Of a DNA stretch of 42,606 nt, positions 30,841 through 40,442 are shown one piece after another. Each line of letters begins with the position of its first letter. Position 1 is the first letter of the stretch. The notes under the pieces were generated by a model that was given only the letters and a program-made list of their open reading frames with translations, did not search any database and was not told where the DNA came from. Origin of the DNA: Odoribacter sp. UBA944. Lineage in GTDB: Bacteria; Bacteroidota; Bacteroidia; Bacteroidales; Marinifilaceae. The position numbers and the translations under genes are program-made. Location: NCBI GenBank assembly GCA_002293375.1, contig DBDA01000012.1:222-42827 (forward strand). Reading direction: 5' to 3'.

Positions 30841-33198
30841 TTATTTCCCGACAACGGTAAAGAGTTGTTTCAGCGTGTTGCCATCCTGATCCACCAGAGT
30901 CAGTATATGGGGGCCCTCTCCGATGTTCAGCTCCATCTGGTGCGGAAAGCGGGTAGCGCCGGCGTACTGTTCGTCTATATGCCAGTACACTTCTGTTTCC
31001 GCTCTCCGGTGAGCCAGTTCAAAGATCACCTTTCCCCGCTCTCCTCCGAAATCCCGCGGAATAAAGACGCGGGTGCCGCTCCGCGGATAGATCATCTCCA
31101 TAACGTCCGTCTCTTCCGGACGGCAATCCGGCCGCCACAGGGGGAGTTTCCGGTAGTCGCTGTGCGCCTGCGTATAGTACCACTCCTGTACGGGAGGCAA
31201 CACGAACCAGGAGGTTACCCGGATGTTCTCCAACCGCTCGCAATCGGAGGTCACCCGCCGGGTTCCGGAAGCGTCCAGATGTACCTGCCGGTGAAAAGGA
31301 CAGTTCTCCGTGTGTATGCCGGAGCGGCACACCCGCAAGGTATCGGTTTCGGTGCAGAGCAAAGAGGCGCGGTAGCCGCTTCGGCGGCACACCACCGCTT
31401 CGCCCATCTCTTCCACCGGTTCGTAGAAAGCCGTCGTTACCGGCAACAGGCCGGCCACCTCGAACAAGACCGGCGCCGCCACCCGTACGCCGACTAATCC
31501 GGGACGTCCCTCCCCGTCGGCATTCCCGGCCCAGACCCCCACCACCCAGTCCGCATTGACGCCGACAGCCCACGCATCCCGGAAGCCAAAGCTCGTTCCG
31601 GTCTTCCAGGCCAGATCCATGCCGAAGGCAAAGGTTTTCCAACCCGACTCCAATTCCGGCCGTTCCACCTCTTTCAAGGCCCGGAAAGTGTGCCAGACGG
31701 CCGAAGCGTGCAACGGTACTTCGTCTTTCGGAACAACGGATTGCCGGCGACGGATACTGTCCTCCCGCCACACGTGCAGGCGGTTGTATTCGCCCCGGAA
31801 ATAATCCCCGTCGTTCTCTCCGTAATGCCGCAGTACGGCTGCCATACCGCCGTACAGGTTACACAGGTCCCACAGAGAAGTTTCCGCCCCGCCGAGTATC
31901 AGGCTCAAACCGTAGTGGTCGGCCTCCCGCTCCAGGGTCGTGACGCCCAAGCGCTGCAAATCACCGTAAAACCGTTGGTAATGGTAAGTTTGCAGCATCC
32001 GTACAAAAGGAATGTTCAACGACACTGCCAAAGCCCGGCCGGCCGGGACCGCTCCCTGAAAGTTGCGGCTGAAATTGGAGGGCATGTAGTTGCCGAAGCG
32101 GGAAGGGATGTCGGGGAGCAGGGTTTCCGGCAGGAGGTAACCGTCTTGCTGCATCAGGGCGTACAACGCCGGCTTCAATATGCTGCCGGAACTGCGCCCG
32201 GCGGTGATGATGTCCACCTCGTTCCCCCGGCTGCCCGGCTGCGGCGGGCTGTTCCCGACATACGCCCGGACCTCTCCGCTGGGGACGTGCGCCACCAGAA
32301 CCGCCAGGTTGTAAATGTGATTGGCCCCCAGCATCCGGCTGTGGCGGCTGACAATAGCGTTTACCTGTTTTTGCAACCGGGTATCGAGCGTGGAACGGGA
32401 TACCCGCGCATTCCGCCCCTTCTCGGCCACTCCCAGCAAATGCGGGGCGACCGGTTCCGGATAGAACAACTCGCCGGGGAGCGGTTCGGCCAAAGCGAGG
32501 GCGTAGTCCTCTCCGGAGATGCTCCCTTTCCGGTGCAGTTTTTCCAATAACCGGTCACGTTTGGCCTTCAAAAGAGCAGGGCTGTTCAGGGAGGGAGCGT
32601 TCGGCAACACGGCCAGCAAAGCCGCCTCCGCCCAACTCAGTTGCAGGGGGGTGCGGCCGAAGTATTTCAAGGCGGCCGCCTCCATGCCCACGATGTTTTT
32701 ACCGAATGGCGCGTGCGCGGCGTAGTGTTGCAAAATGCGGTATTTGGGTGTGACCGCTTCTAAGCGCAGCGCCAACAGCATCTCCTGTAACTTTTCCGGA
32801 TAGGTACGCGGCGGGTTCCCGCGGGACAAGCGGATCAGTTGCATGGTCAACGTACTGCCTCCGCTCACGATGCTTCCGGAGCGCAGGTTCCGGTACAACG
32901 CCCTGCACAGGGCTACCGGGTCTACGCCCGGATGAAACGGGAAACGCCCATCTTCGAACATCATCAGCGCCTCGGCGTATTTGGCGGAAAGCGGGGTGAC
33001 ACCGGGCATCCGGAACTGTCCGTCACCGGCCACTTTCAAGCCAATGATCCGATCGTCCCGGTCCAGCACCACCGTGGAACAGGGCGCGTCAAAAAGCGGA
33101 TCCGGCAACAGGTTCCACCACCACACGCACACCGCCGCCAGCAGCAACATCAGTCCTGCCTGCACGCCTCTCCTTCGGCAGCCTTTAGCTCTGAACAT
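30841..33198 (-). CDS. pbpC: penicillin-binding protein 1C
   Basis: A 785-residue bifunctional peptidoglycan synthase. It has one N-terminal membrane anchor (about 12-30). The glycosyltransferase domain has catalytic E82 in MMFEDGRFPFHPGVD and GGSTLTMQLIRL. The transpeptidase has S339-x-x-K342 (SGSILKPALY), SLN at 392-394 and KTGTS at 531-535. The C-terminal BiPBP_C domain (about 690-785) is specific to the 1C class. PBP1C acts at the inner membrane facing the periplasm. It follows the alpha-2-macroglobulin gene on the same strand, as in E. coli yfhM-pbpC; that pairing is known and suggests a shared role in repair or defence of the cell wall. A 17-bp hairpin separates the two genes. Confidence 0.94.
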   Translation of the reverse strand: MFRAKGCRRRGVQAGLMLLLAAVCVWWWNLLPDPLFDAPCSTVVLDRDDRIIGLKVAGDGQFRMPGVTPLSAKYAEALMMFEDGRFPFHPGVDPVALCRALYRNLRSGSIVSGGSTLTMQLIRLSRGNPPRTYPEKLQEMLLALRLEAVTPKYRILQHYAAHAPFGKNIVGMEAAALKYFGRTPLQLSWAEAALLAVLPNAPSLNSPALLKAKRDRLLEKLHRKGSISGEDYALALAEPLPGELFYPEPVAPHLLGVAEKGRNARVSRSTLDTRLQKQVNAIVSRHSRMLGANHIYNLAVLVAHVPSGEVRAYVGNSPPQPGSRGNEVDIITAGRSSGSILKPALYALMQQDGYLLPETLLPDIPSRFGNYMPSNFSRNFQGAVPAGRALAVSLNIPFVRMLQTYHYQRFYGDLQRLGVTTLEREADHYGLSLILGGAETSLWDLCNLYGGMAAVLRHYGENDGDYFRGEYNRLHVWREDSIRRRQSVVPKDEVPLHASAVWHTFRALKEVERPELESGWKTFAFGMDLAWKTGTSFGFRDAWAVGVNADWVVGVWAGNADGEGRPGLVGVRVAAPVLFEVAGLLPVTTAFYEPVEEMGEAVVCRRSGYRASLLCTETDTLRVCRSGIHTENCPFHRQVHLDASGTRRVTSDCERLENIRVTSWFVLPPVQEWYYTQAHSDYRKLPLWRPDCRPEETDVMEMIYPRSGTRVFIPRDFGGERGKVIFELAHRRAETEVYWHIDEQYAGATRFPHQMELNIGEGPHILTLVDQDGNTLKQLFTVVGK

Positions 33199-33247
33199 CC
33201 CGCTACAAGCAAATCTTATTTTAAGTCTTTACCATGTAAAGATAGAT

Positions 33248-33291
33248 GAAATTCCTCAAACTTGAAAAATAATCCAAGTTTGAGGAATTTC
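33248..33291. terminator. 17-bp perfect hairpin between alpha-2-macroglobulin and pbpC genes
   Basis: GAAATTCCTCAAACTTG (33248-33264) and CAAGTTTGAGGAATTTC (33275-33291) form a perfect stem with a 10-nt loop. It lies 37 bp beyond the stop of the macroglobulin gene and 50 bp before the pbpC start. There is no T-run after it in the minus direction, so it may be a terminator, a processing site or an mRNA stabiliser. Confidence 0.65.
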
Positions 33292-33327
33292 GCCGGCTGT
33301 ATGAATCCTTTCGCGTGGTAGTATAAT

Positions 33328-36300
33328 TTACCGGACCTGAATGGCGGTACTCCCACTGTGTGCCGTAAAGGCGGGAGCATAGAGGCACTGAATAGTAGCT
33401 ATTCCGTCCTGGTAGGTCCCGCTCTGATTTACCCACAACGGATACTCTATAATGTAAGATCCTTTAGGCAGGTAGTTAAAAAAGAAGTTGGTGTACGAAT
33501 TTTTGGTTTCCCGATAGTAAGCCAATCCTCCTTTCCACTGCATGCCCGAAAGTTGCTCGACCGGTTCCAAACAAGCCGCCCGCAGGTCTTTCAGGTAGAC
33601 GTATTCCATGTCCCTGTCCACTTCTATTTTCAACCGCACCACTACCTTATCCCCGGTTGAAAGCGGAACTTCCACCGGCGTGATCCGGGTTTGTCCATCC
33701 GCCTGTTGTTCCACATACAGCGATTTTTCCACCCGGATGTTGCGGTGTTCATTGGAAACGATCTCTTTCAACGGGGCAAAGTATTGCAGGTAGAGGGCGC
33801 CCCACGTCGGCGCCTCGGTTTCTTTGGTCAACTCCATCTTCAGCATATCCGGCCGGATCCCACCGGCTTCCCAGGACTCTTTCAGGTACCCCGTAAAAGG
33901 GGCATCCGGCTTGCTTTTCAATTCATCGCCTCCAATCTTTACCACCGCATCTTCCCGCTTGGAGAGCAGATCATCCCCGGTAAGAAGCAGCGCGTAAATG
34001 GCATCCACCGTGCTCGGCACATCCGCCCAATCCTGTGTCTGTTTCTGTTTCAGCAACCAGATCTTCATCCGCTCAATCGCCTTGTCTTCCGGAGTGATCT
34101 CGTAAAACGCCTCCAGAATGGCAACGTGGGTCAGGATGGCAGAGTTCACATAATAGACCGAAGAGGTGTTGTTGGGCCAGAACATCCCCTCCTCCGGGGA
34201 GAGGGTCGCATACTCTTTCAGCGAATTCAGCACACGCAAGGCTTCCTCTTTGTAGCCGTACCGGAAGAGGGTAGTAGCAGCCAATCCTTTTTCATATAAA
34301 GAGTAGTCTATCCAATCCTTTTTTAATTGCTCCATATAGGCTTTGTGTGCCTCCAGGGCATCCGTCAGCGGAAGATCCCGGTAAAAACTTCGAGTATGCA
34401 GGTAGAGTAAAGTCTGGTATCCTACCGCCGGTTTCCCCTTTTTTTCCGCTTTGTTGTATTGCTCCCGGATCATTTTATCCAAATACCGGATACCGTTTAT
34501 ACGCATCATCCGGACATCGCCGGTGATCATTTCGTCTCCTCCCACAGCAGCCCGTGCGGCGGAGGTCAGGAGGTTGCAGGTAATAAATGGACTGGCGGAA
34601 AAACCTTTGAACCAACTCCAACTGCCGTCCGCATTCTGGGCCTGAATCAATTTTTCGACGATTTGCTTCTGGCGTTGCAGCAATGTGTTTTTATTGAAGA
34701 ACTCCTGCAAAGCCGCGACCTGTTCTTTGGAGTTCCCGGCCTGTTTGGCCCAAGGCGTAAATTCCGTGAGGATCGATTTCAACTCACTGTCGTTCAGCGA
34801 AGCGACGCCTTCGGGCGATTTGTTTTTCCACACCTGTAAAGCCGTTCCGATCTTAGGATTGGCTGTGATGATCGCATGGTTAACGGCATTGGCATAGAAG
34901 GCGGCAGAGAGCGTGATTGCATTTTCGGTATTTCCGGGATCCTGCAAAGAGGGGAGCGCCAGAACAGCGTACCAAACCGGATTGGAGGTCACCTCCACCG
35001 TCAACCGGTAATCTTGCCGCTGTTCCGCCGCAGGTTTCAGGGTGTAAACCGTTGTCCCTTTGGTTTCTGTGAAAAGAGGAAGGGTTTGTGTCAACAGCAC
35101 CTGGTCCGGAACCACCGCCACCAAATGCTGCTCCCCGTCGCTAAAGGATGCGGTAGCTGCCGACACCCTGCACCCGATAACGGTAATCTTCCCGGGAACG
35201 GTAAAATCAAACGCCACTGTAGCATTTTCCTTCCGTCCGGAGGCAAAAGGAACGGTTTGGCGGAAAAGCACCTCTTCCGTAACAGGATCAAAGAGTTCCA
35301 ACACAGCATCTCCGGACAACAATTTGTCACTCAAATTGTTCATGGTTACCTTCAGAACAGCCCGGTCTCCGGAACGGAAAAACCGCGGCATATTCGGGGC
35401 CACCATCATCTCCTTGCTTGTTGTAATTTCCCGGAGCAGGCTTCCAATCTTCAGGTCCTGCGTATGCCCCAGCATCATCAACTTCCATCCGGTCAACGCT
35501 TCCGGCATCGTGAAACGGAGGGAAAACTCCCCATTTTGACCGGAACGAAGCTCGGGATAAAAGAAAGCCGTTTCGTTGAAGTTTTTGCGGAGCGGAACAA
35601 CCGGCTGTGCAGACACATTACCGTCTTCGCCGCCGGCAGCATCCGCTGCCGTCTTCATGAGTATAAGAGAAGCATCGGAATTCAAGTCTGCCGCTCCCGC
35701 AATCCGCATCGCTCCGATGGTATAGACTTCGGTCTCCTCCATCAGATAACTTGCTGTAAATCCTTCCATCTGCCCTCCTCTATACATTTTCAAATAATCC
35801 GCAAGTACCCCATCCCGGTAAAAGTCGTTTGCGACGAATTGGTTCGTCATATTGCTGACATACTGACGACCGGCGAAGCGCCAGGTAGGGATGTAGCCAC
35901 GCCATGCACGAGGTGAAAAATACCAATTGTTGGGGCTGAGCTGATCCAGGGAACGGTCGTACAACGTCGCCAGGATCTCCGCAACAACCGGCTTGCCGGC
36001 AGCATCCGTTACCACAAATTCCCAACTCTCCTCCTCTCCGGGCCGGAGCTTGTCCCGGAATACTTTTGTCCGGATCGAAAGCTGTTTTTCTTCCGTTGTC
36101 TTTTTAATGGCCGTATGGTTGACAAACAGTTGATTGTCTCTGACAAAGCTCAACGAAACCTGAAGTTCGTTTCCATATTCCGGACGGTACGGGATCGTAA
36201 ATTTCCGCATCTCGTCGGATAGGATCAACTGCTCACGTTTGATCAGAGCGGCTTTGTTGTCAAAAAGCTCGTACAGCACACAAACGTCCCGGACAGAGGT

Positions 36301-38934
36301 GCCCACAAGCAGTTCGGCGCTCTCCCCTTCCCGGAAAGCGGTCTTGACCGGAACAAACCAGTTGTAGGTGATGAACGGAGGATGTGTATCCGTATCGGCA
36401 TAGAGGTAGAAAAGCCGTTGCGTTACGCTCTCCCGGGGATCTTTGGTTTCCGTCCCGTTCTCCACGCGCAAAACATACGCCCCGGACTCCCACCGGCTGA
36501 AATCCGGAAACAGCGTGTCGTTTTGGGTAGCGATAGTTCCTTCCAGGAGGATCTTTCCGGCAGGCAACGAATCGGTATCATAGCGCTCCTTTACATGACC
36601 GAGCGGCGGAAGCGCAGCAATGGTGTAGTGCAACGTTTCGGGGATCTCCACGCGATCCCTGTTGTAGGTTTTGACCCAAACGGCCTCTTTCTTGTTTTTG
36701 TCGATCTGTTCCGGTATCTCCACCTCTACGGTATAAGCCTCTTTCCCGATCGGTACCTGCCGGGAGATCGCCTGCGTCTCCCCTTTTGCATCGGAGGCGC
36801 TGATCGCTATGTCATAGTAATACCCCCACGCCCGTTCTCTTCCCTTCCCCGGATCGGCAAAAAACTGAATGGAAAAACTGCCGTCCGCATCTGTATACGC
36901 CTCCCCGCTCTCTATCGGCTCGCTGTATTGTTCCCACCACCAACCGGAACGCAAGGTAATCTGCCAGGAGACCTTTCCACCCTGTACGGGAGCGCCGGAG
37001 TAAGTCTGAACCTTGCCGGCCATCCGGATGGTGTCGTTAAAACGGTACCCCTCCTTCAGGGTATCCGGAAGGATCTCAAAGCCGGGCAGTTTGTAATCCT
37101 CCACCTGGAAAGTGGCAGATCCCCCCGCTGTCCGGAAGCGGAATGTCCCGTTCTGTATCTCTGCCGGAATGGTAAAGGAGCCGGAAAAAGAGCCCCATTC
37201 GTTGGTCGTTACGGCTTGTTTAGCCAACTCCTCGCCGGTAGCGTTGTAAAATTCCACGGAAAACGCTTTGTTTCGCTCCACTCCGCTCCCCTGGCTATCC
37301 GCAAAACAGGCGATCCCTTTGTAATATACGGTCTGGCCGGGCCGGTACAGTTTCCGGTCGGTAAAGAGCGCCTGGTAAGCGGAACGCTCCATATTCAGCC
37401 CGTATGCATACAGATAATCAAATTTCCCCTGCGGATGCTCCGGAGTCGTCACTTCGTACCGGATAGTTCTTCTGGAACGTTTGTTCAACAGCGTATCGGG
37501 AAAGGAGACGATCCCGTACCGATCGGTATGGGCCGCAGTGATACGCCTGTACGGGAGTGAATAATCGTTGTTTCCAAATATACCGACTTCGGCCCCCGTG
37601 ACCGGAACACCGCTGGTGGCATCCCGGACGACTACATCGACAAATCCTTTTCGTTGCTGATAGGTCGTCAAAAAGGGAGTGCACACCAACTCTGCGGAGG
37701 AGTTTACCGCTCCCGACACAGAGAGGATATACAACCCGCTCTGCTCCACCGGGAGTGTCAGGGTGGTATCTTTAATGACCAACAACTTCGGGAACAAAAA
37801 CTTTTGCTGCCACACAATCTCCTGCCGGACAGGTTGGTTCTGTTGTTTTTTATAGTAATAATCGGCAGCGCTCTCTGTGACCTTTGAAAGGGTTAGTTCC
37901 ATTTCATCAAGGTGGTAATAGGTCGCTTTCAGCGACAAAACACCGGGATAAACGACGTTCGACCATTGAAGATCGAACTTCGGCTCTTCTATCTTTTGCT
38001 TCAGATCCTTCAATTGATCGATCCGGTCGCTTTGGGGAAAACGCCCGATCCCGTCCGTAACAATTTCCCAAACTTTCCGGTACCTTCCGTCGTTCGCCTG
38101 CGGCCGGCTTAAATAGAACACAGCCTCTGCATGCATCACCCGTACCACGGCCGGATGGAGGTTATACGCCTCTCTTAGTTCCAGCAGTCGCTCCAAATAG
38201 AGGGAATCCGCCCGGTTCCCCTCTCTCCTCCCGGCCACTTGCCGCTCATACCGAAGCCTGTCCAAATCGACTGCCACCCAGGCGTCGGTATTATACTCCG
38301 CCCGTTCAAAATCCAGCCACCGTCGGTAGATATCCAGGATCGTATCAGCAAGATCGTTCTCCAAACCCACCAATTGTACGATGCTCTCGTTGCAGGCAAA
38401 ATCAAAGAGTGTCGGATACAGCGCGTACGGATAGTTTTTTTCCAGCAACTGTTTATAGGATCGGGCATCCGCTTTTTTCAACGGTTCTCCGAACCTTACC
38501 GGTTCCGTAAGCAGTTCGCGGATTTTGTCCAAAAACAGATTGCCGCTCCAATCCGCTATGTTTTCCGGCAGATGGGAATGGATCTCCGCCCGCCGGTCAA
38601 TGGCTCGTCGGTTCTGATTGTAATACTCCCGGTAAAATTTCGCCGTCGCAAAACACAGAAATGTCTTCTCTATTACGTTGTCGTTGTTCCGGATACGCTC
38701 TTCGAGCTCGTTCAGGATCTCCGGGTAGCGCGACCGGTCCCGGGAGACCTCCGCCCTGGCCTTAAGGATCATGCCCTGTATTTTATCCACATGGTTCCCG
38801 TATTGTATCAATGAATCGGCTTCCCGGATCACCGTAAGCGGCTTCTCCGCGATCAAATTTTCCCACTCTTTCTGGGCCGACAGCGTGCCCGTCACCAACA
38901 GTAAAATCGTAAAAAGAAGGTCTCTTTTCTTCAT
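33328..38934 (-). CDS. bacterial alpha-2-macroglobulin family protein without thioester
   Basis: A 1868-residue periplasmic protein with signal peptide MKKRDLLFTILLLVTGTLSAQ and no lipobox. The N-terminal 350 or so residues are helical. MG-type beta domains follow, with MG2-like segments (YQALFTDRKLYRPGQTVYYKG, kept short here) and the A2M signature NGEFSLRFTMPEALTGWKLM. The C-terminal part has the alpha-helical toroid of the thioester domain (GSWSWFKGFSASPFITCNLL) and a final receptor-like domain. At the place where thioester members read CxEQ, this one reads GNTENA, N1335-T-E-N1338, so the covalent trap is lost. It is expected to bind or guard against proteases near the inner membrane, together with PBP1C downstream. 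Start ATG at 38934. Confidence 0.9.
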   Translation of the reverse strand: MKKRDLLFTILLLVTGTLSAQKEWENLIAEKPLTVIREADSLIQYGNHVDKIQGMILKARAEVSRDRSRYPEILNELEERIRNNDNVIEKTFLCFATAKFYREYYNQNRRAIDRRAEIHSHLPENIADWSGNLFLDKIRELLTEPVRFGEPLKKADARSYKQLLEKNYPYALYPTLFDFACNESIVQLVGLENDLADTILDIYRRWLDFERAEYNTDAWVAVDLDRLRYERQVAGRREGNRADSLYLERLLELREAYNLHPAVVRVMHAEAVFYLSRPQANDGRYRKVWEIVTDGIGRFPQSDRIDQLKDLKQKIEEPKFDLQWSNVVYPGVLSLKATYYHLDEMELTLSKVTESAADYYYKKQQNQPVRQEIVWQQKFLFPKLLVIKDTTLTLPVEQSGLYILSVSGAVNSSAELVCTPFLTTYQQRKGFVDVVVRDATSGVPVTGAEVGIFGNNDYSLPYRRITAAHTDRYGIVSFPDTLLNKRSRRTIRYEVTTPEHPQGKFDYLYAYGLNMERSAYQALFTDRKLYRPGQTVYYKGIACFADSQGSGVERNKAFSVEFYNATGEELAKQAVTTNEWGSFSGSFTIPAEIQNGTFRFRTAGGSATFQVEDYKLPGFEILPDTLKEGYRFNDTIRMAGKVQTYSGAPVQGGKVSWQITLRSGWWWEQYSEPIESGEAYTDADGSFSIQFFADPGKGRERAWGYYYDIAISASDAKGETQAISRQVPIGKEAYTVEVEIPEQIDKNKKEAVWVKTYNRDRVEIPETLHYTIAALPPLGHVKERYDTDSLPAGKILLEGTIATQNDTLFPDFSRWESGAYVLRVENGTETKDPRESVTQRLFYLYADTDTHPPFITYNWFVPVKTAFREGESAELLVGTSVRDVCVLYELFDNKAALIKREQLILSDEMRKFTIPYRPEYGNELQVSLSFVRDNQLFVNHTAIKKTTEEKQLSIRTKVFRDKLRPGEEESWEFVVTDAAGKPVVAEILATLYDRSLDQLSPNNWYFSPRAWRGYIPTWRFAGRQYVSNMTNQFVANDFYRDGVLADYLKMYRGGQMEGFTASYLMEETEVYTIGAMRIAGAADLNSDASLILMKTAADAAGGEDGNVSAQPVVPLRKNFNETAFFYPELRSGQNGEFSLRFTMPEALTGWKLMMLGHTQDLKIGSLLREITTSKEMMVAPNMPRFFRSGDRAVLKVTMNNLSDKLLSGDAVLELFDPVTEEVLFRQTVPFASGRKENATVAFDFTVPGKITVIGCRVSAATASFSDGEQHLVAVVPDQVLLTQTLPLFTETKGTTVYTLKPAAEQRQDYRLTVEVTSNPVWYAVLALPSLQDPGNTENAITLSAAFYANAVNHAIITANPKIGTALQVWKNKSPEGVASLNDSELKSILTEFTPWAKQAGNSKEQVAALQEFFNKNTLLQRQKQIVEKLIQAQNADGSWSWFKGFSASPFITCNLLTSAARAAVGGDEMITGDVRMMRINGIRYLDKMIREQYNKAEKKGKPAVGYQTLLYLHTRSFYRDLPLTDALEAHKAYMEQLKKDWIDYSLYEKGLAATTLFRYGYKEEALRVLNSLKEYATLSPEEGMFWPNNTSSVYYVNSAILTHVAILEAFYEITPEDKAIERMKIWLLKQKQTQDWADVPSTVDAIYALLLTGDDLLSKREDAVVKIGGDELKSKPDAPFTGYLKESWEAGGIRPDMLKMELTKETEAPTWGALYLQYFAPLKEIVSNEHRNIRVEKSLYVEQQADGQTRITPVEVPLSTGDKVVVRLKIEVDRDMEYVYLKDLRAACLEPVEQLSGMQWKGGLAYYRETKNSYTNFFFNYLPKGSYIIEYPLWVNQSGTYQDGIATIQCLYAPAFTAHSGSTAIQVR

Positions 38935-39063
38935 GATCCAATGGTATTACAGTACATTTTATCCGGCGGCAAAATGAATGCCAAACCTTGTCCGAAAGTT
39001 TAACGAAAGCGTGCCTCCCGCAGTTGTAAAGGTAGATTTTTTTTGCGATATAGACTCTGTAAT

Positions 39064-39094
39064 AAAAAAAGGAGTTGCTTGGCAGGCAACTCCT
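39064..39094 (-). terminator. intrinsic terminator of the serC-serA-DUF1015 cluster
   Basis: On the minus strand a 9-bp stem AGGAGTTGC/GCAACTCCT with a 7-nt loop is followed by a run of seven T residues (39070-39064 on the plus strand). It lies 28 bp after the stop of the DUF1015 gene. Confidence 0.9.
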
Positions 39095-39121
39095 CTTTTT
39101 GTAATCGGACAACGGACCGGA

Positions 39122-40375
39122 TCAATCGATCTTGTGGATCACCAGGCCGGAGCGCAATTTGGGTTCAAACCAAGTGGTTTTCGGCGGCATAATGTTGCCG
39201 GTATCGGCAATATCCAGCAACTGCTGCATGGAGACCGGGTAGAGGGCAAAAGCAGCCTTCATTTCACCGCTGTCTACCCGCTTTTTCAATTCGCCCAATC
39301 CGCGGATCCCACCCACAAAGTCGATCCGGGTAGAGGTACGCAAATCCTGGATATCCAAAATATCCGCCAGTACCAGATTCGATAACACCGTCACGTCCAA
39401 TACGCCGATCGGGTCGCTGTCGTTGTAAGTTCCGGGCTTTGCTGTAAGTTTATACCACTTGCCGCCCATATACATGCTGAATTCGTGCAATTTAGACGGA
39501 TGATAAATCTCCGCACCCATGTCGGCTACCTCGAATTTCACTTTCAATTTCTCCAGCAATTGCGCTTCCGTTAAACCGTTCAGGTCTTTCACCACCCGAT
39601 TGTAGTCAATGATCTTCAACTGATCATCGGGAAAGTGCACCGCCATAAAGAAATTATACTCCTCTTTTCCCGTATGGTGCGGGTTTTTGGCTTGGTACTC
39701 CTTTCCGATACGGGCGGCTGCAGCTGTACGGTGGTGTCCGTCGGCCACGTATGTGGCAGGCACTTTTGTGGCAAACAACTCTTCCAATCGCTTGTTCACA
39801 GCCGGGTCGTTTACCGGCCAGAAATGGTGGCCGAATCCGTCTTCCGCCACAAAATCATAAGCCGCTTTTTCATTTTTCACAATATTCGCCACAATAGCGT
39901 CAATTTCAGGAACAGCCCGGTAAGAGAAAAATACAGGTTCCAGGTTGGCATTCACATAGCGTGTCAAGATCATCCGGTCCTCTTCCTTATCCGGACGGGT
40001 CAGTTCATGCTTTTTAATCACACCGTTCCAATAGTCTTCACAGGCGGCGCACCCGACAATCCCATATTGGGTCCTACCCTCCATGGTTTGGGCATAGATA
40101 TAGAATTTATCCTCTTTATCCTGCACCAGCCACCCCTTCTCCTGGAACATCTTGAAGTTTTCCACACTTTTGTTGTAGACAACCTCCGAATGGATGTCGG
40201 TACCCGCCGGACAATCAATTTCCGCGCGGGTAACGTGCAACAACGACTTCGGTTTCCCCGCCGCCATTTTGGCCGCCTCTTCGGAATTCATCACATCGTA
40301 AGGAAGGCATGCCAACTCCTTGCACACCTCCTGGCCCGGCGTTCTTAATCCTTTAAATGGTTTTACTATTGCCAT
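39122..40375 (-). CDS. DUF1015 family protein in a serine biosynthesis cluster
   Basis: A 417-residue soluble protein of the DUF1015 (COG4198) family. The conserved start is VKPFKGLRTP; the family core includes VTRAEIDCPAGTDIHSEVVY, YGIVGCAACEDY, HELTRPDKEEDR and the invariant ATYVADGHHRTAAAARIG with D212-G-H-H-R216. That motif resembles the DGHHR/DGHTR site of ParB/sulfiredoxin-fold proteins, which include the archaeal free-serine kinase SerK. The gene follows serA and serC on the same strand. Function is not established. A role in serine or phosphoserine metabolism is an inference from neighbours and motif; note that no phosphoserine phosphatase gene is present in the window. Confidence 0.88.
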   Translation of the reverse strand: MAIVKPFKGLRTPGQEVCKELACLPYDVMNSEEAAKMAAGKPKSLLHVTRAEIDCPAGTDIHSEVVYNKSVENFKMFQEKGWLVQDKEDKFYIYAQTMEGRTQYGIVGCAACEDYWNGVIKKHELTRPDKEEDRMILTRYVNANLEPVFFSYRAVPEIDAIVANIVKNEKAAYDFVAEDGFGHHFWPVNDPAVNKRLEELFATKVPATYVADGHHRTAAAARIGKEYQAKNPHHTGKEEYNFFMAVHFPDDQLKIIDYNRVVKDLNGLTEAQLLEKLKVKFEVADMGAEIYHPSKLHEFSMYMGGKWYKLTAKPGTYNDSDPIGVLDVTVLSNLVLADILDIQDLRTSTRIDFVGGIRGLGELKKRVDSGEMKAAFALYPVSMQQLLDIADTGNIMPPKTTWFEPKLRSGLVIHKID

Positions 40376-40389
40376 AATTTTACTTTAAA

Positions 40390-40427
40390 AGAGCCGGTAA
40401 GAGTTTTGATCTCTCTTTGCCGGCTCT
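40390..40427. terminator. hairpin in the gap between serA and the DUF1015 gene
   Basis: AGAGCCGGTAAGAG (40390-40403) pairs with CTCTTTGCCGGCTCT (ending 40427) through about 14 bp with one bulge. On the minus strand it is followed by TTTTAA, so it could act as a partial terminator that lowers DUF1015 expression relative to serA. Confidence 0.6.
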
Positions 40428-40442
40428 GTTTGCAAAAGTTGT

